From DAINBT01 sp036732785 (lineage in GTDB: Bacteria; Planctomycetota; Phycisphaerae; Sedimentisphaerales; SM23-30): a stretch of DNA of 12,178 nucleotides. A model generated the notes under the pieces. The model worked only from the letters and a program-made list of their open reading frames with translations. It was not told the origin of the DNA and did not search any database. The number at the start of each line of letters is the position of its first letter. Within the stretch, counting starts at the first letter, position 1. The translations under genes and the position numbers were made by a program. The DNA is taken from NCBI GenBank assembly GCA_964537505.1, contig CAZICK010000106.1:1-12178 (forward strand), given 5' to 3'. Shown piece by piece: positions 7,885-12,178 of the stretch.

Positions 7885-9068
7885 TATCGTGAGATTTCAT
7901 CATTGGTCAGATAGCAGGCCGGGTCGGGCATCCAGAGGTTCCCGGTAGCGGCCTCGGCTCGAACACGGAAGTTGCCGTTACAAACATCCAAAAAACGGCA
8001 TGATGCACAGCGACCCTGCAGAAAAGGTTTGCGATTTTTCAGTTTAGCCATGATCGGATCGCTGGTATCGACCCAAATGTCTGAAAAATTACGCTCACGG
8101 ACATTGCCAAAGCTATAATGCCGCCAGAACTGATCGGCATGTACCTGGCCGTCCCAGCTAACACACCCGATCCCGATGCCGCTGCTGTTACCGCCGTTCA
8201 TTTGCAAAAGCTGCATAACTTCATCTGCCCGCCTGGCTTGATTTTCCTTGAGCAGTCGCAGGTAAAGATAAGGACCGTCTGAATGATTATCGACGGTCAG
8301 GACTTCCTTTAACATACCCTTGCTGTGCATCTCGGAAGTGCGAGCTATAATCAAATCGACGACATCGCGAGTCTGGCTATGATCGAGATCATCATCCATC
8401 ATCTTAGTGCCCCGGCCGGCATAAACCAGATGATAAAAACAAACACGCGGAATATCCTCATCAACAAGCAGATCGAAAATATCGGGAACATCCATCACAT
8501 TGCGTTTATTTATTGTAAAACGCAGCCCGACTTTCACGCCCGCCTTCTTGCAGCAGCGTATCCCCGCCATGGCCTCATCGAAAGCACCACTGCGGCCGCG
8601 GAATTTGTCGTTGGTTTGGCGCATACCATCGAGACTGATACCGACATAACTAAGCCCAAGTTCGGCAAAACGCTCCGCCTTGGCCTGATCGATCAGCGTG
8701 CCGTTGGTTGATATAACCGCCCGCATCTCTAATGCTGTAGCCCGCGCAATCAGAATAGGCAAATCATCACGCAGCAACGGCTCGCCACCGCTAAACAACA
8801 CAACAGGCGAACCAAACCGGGCTAGGTCTTCCAGTAGCGCCAACCCCTGATCAGTGGTCAGTTCGTTATCGTAGTGTTTATCATCTGACTGCGAATAGCA
8901 GTGCACGCATGCCAGGTTACAGCTTCTGGTGCAGTTCCACACGACAATGGGCTTTTTATCCTGTGAAAATTGCAGCAGATGGCTGGGCAACTCCTTCGCT
9001 TTGCGACCATAACGTAACGGATCCGACGGCTCAACCGTACCGCAATATAATTTTGAAATTCCTATCAT
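7884..9068 (-). CDS. ahbC: Radical SAM didecarboxysiroheme deacetylase AhbC
   Basis: A 394-residue radical SAM enzyme of the AhbC/NirJ1 group that, by family, removes the two acetate side chains of 12,18-didecarboxysiroheme to give Fe-coproporphyrin III. The N terminus MIGISKLYCGTVEPSDPLRY is characteristic. The cluster motif CNLACVHC has Cys50, Cys54 and Cys57, with an extra Cys46 just before it. GGEP is at 94-97 and GISLDGM at 143-149. C-terminal cysteines 302, 354, 357, 363 and 385 fit an auxiliary cluster. I chose the ATG at 9068 because it yields the family N terminus. An in-frame TTG at 9083 would add five residues and lies just after the previous stop. Spacing to the upstream gene is 21 bases, and its own stop overlaps the ahbD start (TAATG). 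The similarity to ahbD suggests old duplication. Confidence 0.92.
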   Translation of the reverse strand: MIGISKLYCGTVEPSDPLRYGRKAKELPSHLLQFSQDKKPIVVWNCTRSCNLACVHCYSQSDDKHYDNELTTDQGLALLEDLARFGSPVVLFSGGEPLLRDDLPILIARATALEMRAVISTNGTLIDQAKAERFAELGLSYVGISLDGMRQTNDKFRGRSGAFDEAMAGIRCCKKAGVKVGLRFTINKRNVMDVPDIFDLLVDEDIPRVCFYHLVYAGRGTKMMDDDLDHSQTRDVVDLIIARTSEMHSKGMLKEVLTVDNHSDGPYLYLRLLKENQARRADEVMQLLQMNGGNSSGIGIGCVSWDGQVHADQFWRHYSFGNVRERNFSDIWVDTSDPIMAKLKNRKPFLQGRCASCRFLDVCNGNFRVRAEAATGNLWMPDPACYLTNDEISR

Positions 9069-9089
9069 ATCTCGTACCGTCAAACTTTG

Positions 9090-10619
9090 TCACTTTGTCA
9101 CTTCTTCACAAACAGCGTTCACCAGCCCGATTATAGTATATTCCCCAGCTTCCACATCAACACTCAACCCCATCTCTTTAATTGTATCGGAGGTAATCGG
9201 TCCGATACTGGCCAGGCGCAGCTTTTTTCCGGACAGCAGCTTGGCATCTATCCGCTTAAAGAAATTACGCACCGTGGAGGAGCTGGTAAAAGTTATCCAG
9301 TCAATACTATCCTGTTCAATGGCGACGGTAACATCATCCGTGGAACTGTCATCGGCGATGGTACGATAGGCGATAATTTCATCGACGGCGGCGCCAAGTT
9401 TTTTCAGGGACTCAGGCAGCCCCGCACGGGCAATATCCCCGCGAGCCAGTAATATTCGTTTGCCGTCGAGATCGTCAATCTCACCCAGGGCCTCGACTAT
9501 GGATTCCGCAACGAAACGTGGCGGTATCAGGTCGGGGGCTATACCAAATTTTTGCAGTCGCCCGGCGGTGGCCGGGCCGATGGCACATACTTTAGCGGAC
9601 GAAAAACATCGTGCATCGCGGTTGGCGGTATGGAGTTGCTCGAAGAACGACTCAACGCCATTGACACTTGTAAAAATTATCCAATTGTACTTGTGCAGTT
9701 GCTTTATCGCGTCTTGTATTGGTTGGTTATCGAGGGGAGCTTCTATGCGAATCGTAGGGAATTCCAATACTTCACCGCCAAGCCGATTCAACCGATCGAC
9801 TAACTCGCTGGCCTGATCCCGGCTGCGGGTTACGACAATGCGTTTGCCGAACAATGGCCGGCGCTCAAACCATTTGAGTTTTTCCCGAAGGCTGACAACT
9901 CTTCCGATGACGATAACAGCAGGTGGCGTGATCTTATGTTTAACCGCCAGGTCGCCCAGGGTCGATACCGTACCGACCACGGTTTGCTGCCGAGTGGTAG
10001 TGCCGTAGCGTATCAGGGCGGCAGGCATCTCGGCTGACATGCCATGCTCTTGGAGTTTACCACAAATTACAGGTAGATTTTTCACTCCCATATAAAATAC
10101 CAGGGTTCCTTTCCAACAGCCCAGAGACGCCCAATCGATCTGACTGGGACCGGTACGCCCGGCATCCTCATGGCCCGTAATCAGGGCAAAATCGCTGGCG
10201 AAATCGCGATGTGTAACGGGTATCCCGGCATAAGCGCACGCGGCCACACCGGCCGTAACGCCCGGAACAACCTCAAAGGCAACACCTGCCTCGACCAGTT
10301 CAAGTGCTTCTTCACCGCCCCGGCCGAACACATAGGGATCGCCGCCTTTGAGACGAACAACCATTTTCGCTTGGCGGGCTTTTTCGATCAGTAATTGATT
10401 GATCTGCTCCTGCGGCAGACTATGTCTCGCCGCCTGCTTACCCACATAAATCAACTCAGCGCCAGCGCGAGCCAATTCCAATAACCGCGACGAAACCAAA
10501 TAGTCGTAAACTATAACGTCCGCCTGTTGAATCAGCTCCCTGCCACGCACTGTAATCAAACCGGGATCACCAGGTCCTGCGCCGACAAGATAAACACAAC
10601 CTTTAATCTTATTCTTCAT
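9090..10619 (-). CDS. cobA-hemD: Fused uroporphyrinogen-III C-methyltransferase / uroporphyrinogen-III synthase
   Basis: A two-domain 509-residue enzyme. The N-terminal half (about 7-245) is a SAM-dependent uroporphyrinogen-III methyltransferase producing precorrin-2: GAGPGDPGL at 13-21, VRLKGGDPYVFGRGGEE at 88-104, PGVTAG at 119-124 and YGTTTRQQ at 205-212. The C-terminal half (about 255-509) is uroporphyrinogen-III synthase, which cyclises hydroxymethylbilane: TRSRDQASEL at 264-273, FTSVNGVESFF at 316-326 and TFTSSSTVRNFF at 443-454. The fusion lets one protein take the HemC product to the branch point towards siroheme. I chose the ATG at 10619, which overlaps the hemC stop (TAATG); a GTG at 10628 would add three residues. 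It lacks the dehydrogenase/ferrochelatase domain of CysG-type siroheme synthase. The last codons lie in an 8-base tandem repeat. Confidence 0.95.
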   Translation of the reverse strand: MKNKIKGCVYLVGAGPGDPGLITVRGRELIQQADVIVYDYLVSSRLLELARAGAELIYVGKQAARHSLPQEQINQLLIEKARQAKMVVRLKGGDPYVFGRGGEEALELVEAGVAFEVVPGVTAGVAACAYAGIPVTHRDFASDFALITGHEDAGRTGPSQIDWASLGCWKGTLVFYMGVKNLPVICGKLQEHGMSAEMPAALIRYGTTTRQQTVVGTVSTLGDLAVKHKITPPAVIVIGRVVSLREKLKWFERRPLFGKRIVVTRSRDQASELVDRLNRLGGEVLEFPTIRIEAPLDNQPIQDAIKQLHKYNWIIFTSVNGVESFFEQLHTANRDARCFSSAKVCAIGPATAGRLQKFGIAPDLIPPRFVAESIVEALGEIDDLDGKRILLARGDIARAGLPESLKKLGAAVDEIIAYRTIADDSSTDDVTVAIEQDSIDWITFTSSSTVRNFFKRIDAKLLSGKKLRLASIGPITSDTIKEMGLSVDVEAGEYTIIGLVNAVCEEVTK

Positions 10620-11554
10620 TACTTCCACGCGTCTCGAACTTGAGTAAGTATTTCACTGCCGCCCATATCGAGTAATTTATGGGCAACTTGACGGCCGAGT
10701 TTTTCAGGATCATCTGCCCGGCCGGAGGCCTGTGCCGTGAGCAGTTTAGTCCCAGCCAAATCGGAAATCATAGCGTTCAAAAGCAATTTGCCATTTTGAA
10801 GCCTAGCGTAGGCCCCAATGGGAATTTGGCAGCCACCTTCCAGCTCGGCCAGAACGGTACGTTCTGCTGTGGTTGTTATACGACTGTCGGCATCGTTCAA
10901 CGGCCCAATCAACTCAGCGATCCTTTTATCATCGCTGCGTATTTCTATTGCCAGCGCCCCCTGCCCGCACGCCGGTAAAAAATCAACAGGGTCCAGTTGC
11001 TGCGTAATACGATCCGCAAGCCCCAATCGTTTCAGCCCGGCCCCAGCCATTATTATAGCACTCCCGTCACCTTCATCGAGTTTGCGCAGCCTGGTCCCCA
11101 CATTGCCCCGAACATCCCGAACCTGCAAATCACTCCTGCGGTTGAGTAATTGAGCCTTACGTCTAAGTGAACCGGTGAGCACGACAGCACCTTTCGGCAA
11201 CTGCTCCAGGGTTAAACCGTTCTTACTTATCAGCACGTCACCAGGGTCTTCACGACTGGTCACTGCCCCAACACACAAATCTTCAGGAAGGCTCGTCGGC
11301 AGATCCTTAAGGCTGTGCACTGCCAAATCTATAGAACCACTTAAAAGCTGCTGCTCGATTTCCTTGGTAAACAAGCCTTTATCGCCGATTTTCGACAGGG
11401 CGGTATCGAGTATCTTATCGCCGGTGGTATGGATGATGCGCAGCTCAATTTCGAGCCGCTCGTGTACCTGCCGCAGCGCCGACTCAACCCATTGCGACTG
11501 CCACAGGGCCAGTTCGCTGCCGCGAGTACCGATGATAACTTTGTTATTCTTCAT
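10619..11554 (-). CDS. hemC: Hydroxymethylbilane synthase (porphobilinogen deaminase)
   Basis: This enzyme condenses four porphobilinogen molecules into the linear tetrapyrrole hydroxymethylbilane, using a covalently bound dipyrromethane cofactor. The 311-residue length is normal. The catalytic aspartate is Asp84 in AVHSLKDLP and the cofactor cysteine is Cys242 in LEGGCQIPIG, both at the same numbers as in E. coli. Other motifs are GTRGSELALWQ at 9-19, GDKGLFTKE at 57-65, DVRGNVGTRL at 147-156 and CGQGALAIE at 196-204. The usual GTSSLRR cofactor-binding stretch reads LTGSLRR here (126-132), keeping Ser129, Arg131 and Arg132. It is the first gene of the operon. There is no obvious Shine-Dalgarno sequence, and a 9-codon upstream frame ends in an ATGA overlap with its start. 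Its stop overlaps the next start (TAATG). Confidence 0.97.
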   Translation of the reverse strand: MKNNKVIIGTRGSELALWQSQWVESALRQVHERLEIELRIIHTTGDKILDTALSKIGDKGLFTKEIEQQLLSGSIDLAVHSLKDLPTSLPEDLCVGAVTSREDPGDVLISKNGLTLEQLPKGAVVLTGSLRRKAQLLNRRSDLQVRDVRGNVGTRLRKLDEGDGSAIIMAGAGLKRLGLADRITQQLDPVDFLPACGQGALAIEIRSDDKRIAELIGPLNDADSRITTTAERTVLAELEGGCQIPIGAYARLQNGKLLLNAMISDLAGTKLLTAQASGRADDPEKLGRQVAHKLLDMGGSEILTQVRDAWK

Positions 11555-11632
11555 AAAATAGTGTAATGGCTGATCTTCATCTTTCGTCTCTTATCCGCAT
11601 CTCCTGTTTGGCTTAACTTTCACCATAGCCCC

Positions 11633-11660
11633 ATTCTATTCAAATTCCCAACACAATCAA
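11633..11660 (-). promoter_or_regulatory. Candidate sigma70-type promoter of the heme operon
   Basis: On the minus strand TTGATT (11660-11655, four of six matches to the -35 consensus) and TAGAAT (11638-11633, five of six to the -10 consensus) are separated by 16 bases. Transcription would start near 11626, giving a leader of about 72 bases before hemC. It is the best promoter-like pair I can find upstream of the operon. Planctomycete promoters are poorly characterised, so the call is tentative. Confidence 0.5.
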
Positions 11661-11695
11661 CCCCTAAAAAGCATCCCACCCCGCCATTTCCCCCC
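11661..11695 (-). promoter_or_regulatory. G-rich tract with quadruplex potential
   Basis: Read on the minus strand, four G runs of 6, 4, 3 and 4 bases (11695-11690, 11682-11679, 11677-11675, 11664-11661) are separated by loops of about 7, 1 and 10 bases. The tract ends directly at the candidate -35 box of the operon promoter. It could form a G-quadruplex in the non-template strand; whether it does, and whether it affects transcription, is unknown. Confidence 0.4.
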
Positions 11696-11716
11696 TCATT
11701 GCGAAGCCGCTCCGCA

Positions 11717-11743
11717 ATTTTACATTTTACATTTTACATTTTT
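11717..11743. repeat. Tandem ATTTTAC heptamer repeat
   Basis: Three perfect tandem copies of ATTTTAC (11717-11723, 11724-11730, 11731-11737) are followed by a partial copy. Such short AT-rich runs are common in intergenic DNA of environmental bacteria. No function is evident. Confidence 0.85.
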
Positions 11744-11802
11744 AACCGCCACACCCGCCATGTACCCTCGCCGGCATCGACTGACATATTAATGTCCTTG
11801 CC

Positions 11803-11820
11803 CGTCCGTGTTCGTCCGTG
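11803..11820. repeat. Direct repeat CGTCCGTG
   Basis: Two copies of CGTCCGTG (11803-11810 and 11813-11820) are separated by TT. I recall similar CCGTGTTCGTCCGTG strings in intergenic regions of planctomycete-like genomes, but cannot check this here. Confidence 0.7.
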
Positions 11821-11867
11821 TCTCTCCTCTTAGCCCACGCGGACTTTTTCATGCCACCCCCGTCAAC

Positions 11868-11885
11868 GCCAATCTCCTGATTGGC
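11868..11885. repeat. Perfect hairpin GCCAATC-TCCT-GATTGGC
   Basis: A perfect 7-base stem with a 4-base loop. No T run follows on either strand, so it does not look like an intrinsic terminator. A 10-base palindrome TTCTTAAGAA follows at 11889-11898. It is the first of three hairpins in this cluster. Confidence 0.7.
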
Positions 11886-11895
11886 AGCTTCTTAA

Positions 11896-12001
11896 GAACC
11901 CGTAGGGTTCAATATGCATAGCCGCCGGTGTAGTGAGCCGCAGGCGAACGAAACCCGTGGACAACATCCACCCAACACTTCCCAGAACCACGTAGTGGTT
12001 C
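11896..12001. repeat. Paired GTA-loop hairpins, REP-like intergenic repeat
   Basis: Two perfect hairpins with an identical GTA loop and near-identical stems bound this element: GAACCC-GTA-GGGTTC (11896-11910) and GAACCAC-GTA-GTGGTTC (11985-12001). Both are followed by AATA. Between them lie about 74 bases, including GCCGCCGGTG (11921-11930) and AACCCGTGG (11952-11960), which can partly pair with each other. The layout resembles the paired palindromes of REP/BIME-type elements. No REP-associated transposase gene is in the window. Confidence 0.65.
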
Positions 12002-12052
12002 AATAGTTATAATAGATATCGTCCCCAAAATTTAATCTGCCCGCCTGCCATA

Positions 12053-12178
12053 CTCAACGGGACGCCAGGCTTGCCGCCGCCAGAAAAGCTCGTAAAGCCA
12101 AAAGACAAGCTTCATAAGAAAAAAAAACTGGCTCCTCATAAGAATCTGTACATGGATATGCCAAAAAATGACTGGTTT
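12053..12178 (+). CDS. Possible start of an unrecognised plus-strand gene, cut by the window end
   Basis: A plus-strand frame without stops runs from 11996 to the window end. From about 12053 it has coding-like content: LNGTPGLPPPEKLVKPKD, then a lysine-rich stretch, then APHKNLYMDMPKNDWF. In-frame starts are TTG at 12071 and ATG at 12152 and 12158; none has a clear Shine-Dalgarno sequence. I do not recognise the protein. If real, it is transcribed divergently from the heme operon, and much of the intergenic region would be shared between the two. It could equally be a chance open frame or a gene remnant; the visible stretch is too short to decide. Confidence 0.3.

Larger units (their letters stand above)
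11555..12052. other. Non-coding region upstream of hemC
   Basis: I find no protein gene, tRNA or rRNA here. It holds the candidate operon promoter, the G-rich tract, the short tandem and direct repeats and the hairpin cluster listed separately. No known riboswitch could be recognised by eye in the roughly 72-base leader of hemC. Confidence 0.6.

Noticed and set aside
5831..9068. A heme d1 (nir) cluster rather than an Ahb heme pathway.
   Set aside because: No nirS, nirF, nirN or nirE-only context. The AhbC-type N terminus, two distinct radical SAM proteins, and association with hemA/hemL/hemC and cytochrome c genes favour heme.
9069..9083. TTG at 9083 as the ahbC start.
   Set aside because: It would add five residues before the family-typical MIGISKLYCG. 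The ATG at 9068 matches the expected N terminus.
10620..10628. GTG at 10628 as the start of the methyltransferase/synthase fusion.
   Set aside because: It adds only three residues. The ATG in the TAATG overlap fits the coupling used elsewhere in the operon, although GTG cannot be excluded.
11868..12001. CRISPR array.
   Set aside because: The hairpins are only two or three unequal copies without regular repeats and spacers, and no cas genes are present.

Overview
The window is dominated by one long, tightly packed operon on the minus strand (about 11554 down to 389). It carries ten genes for making heme by the siroheme-dependent (alternative, Ahb) route and for attaching heme to c-type cytochromes. 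In transcription order they are: hemC; a fused uroporphyrinogen-III methyltransferase / uroporphyrinogen-III synthase (cobA-hemD type); two radical SAM enzymes (ahbC, ahbD); a fused siroheme decarboxylase (ahbA-ahbB in one chain); hemL; resB/ccs1; ccsA/resC; a hemX-like second CcsA-fold membrane protein; and hemA. Most junctions are ATGA or TAATG overlaps, which points to translational coupling. The only sizeable internal gap is 101 bases before hemX-hemA, and it holds a good candidate sigma70-type promoter.

Together the genes cover glutamyl-tRNA to 5-aminolevulinate (HemA, HemL), hydroxymethylbilane to uroporphyrinogen III to precorrin-2 (HemC, CobA-HemD), siroheme to heme (AhbAB, AhbC, AhbD), and heme handling for System II cytochrome c maturation (ResB, CcsA). 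Porphobilinogen synthase (hemB) and the dehydrogenase and ferrochelatase that convert precorrin-2 to siroheme are not in the window and must lie elsewhere. No hemE, hemG, hemN or hemH-type gene is seen, and no nirS/nirF, so heme b/c rather than heme d1 is the likely product.

The right end (11555-12178) is mostly non-coding. It has a candidate promoter for hemC with a G-rich, quadruplex-capable tract directly upstream, short AT-rich and CGTCCGTG repeats, a cluster of three small perfect hairpins (two with the same GTA loop and flanks), and possibly the start of a plus-strand gene leaving the window. The left end (1-388), just after hemA, holds a decayed, internally deleted IS1380-type transposase remnant.

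The organism is most likely an anaerobic or facultative bacterium with abundant c-type cytochromes. The Ahb pathway, System II cytochrome maturation, weak Shine-Dalgarno sequences, roughly even base composition and repeat-rich intergenic DNA would fit a planctomycete (Phycisphaerae-like) or a deltaproteobacterium-like lineage. This placement is inference; no taxonomic marker is present.
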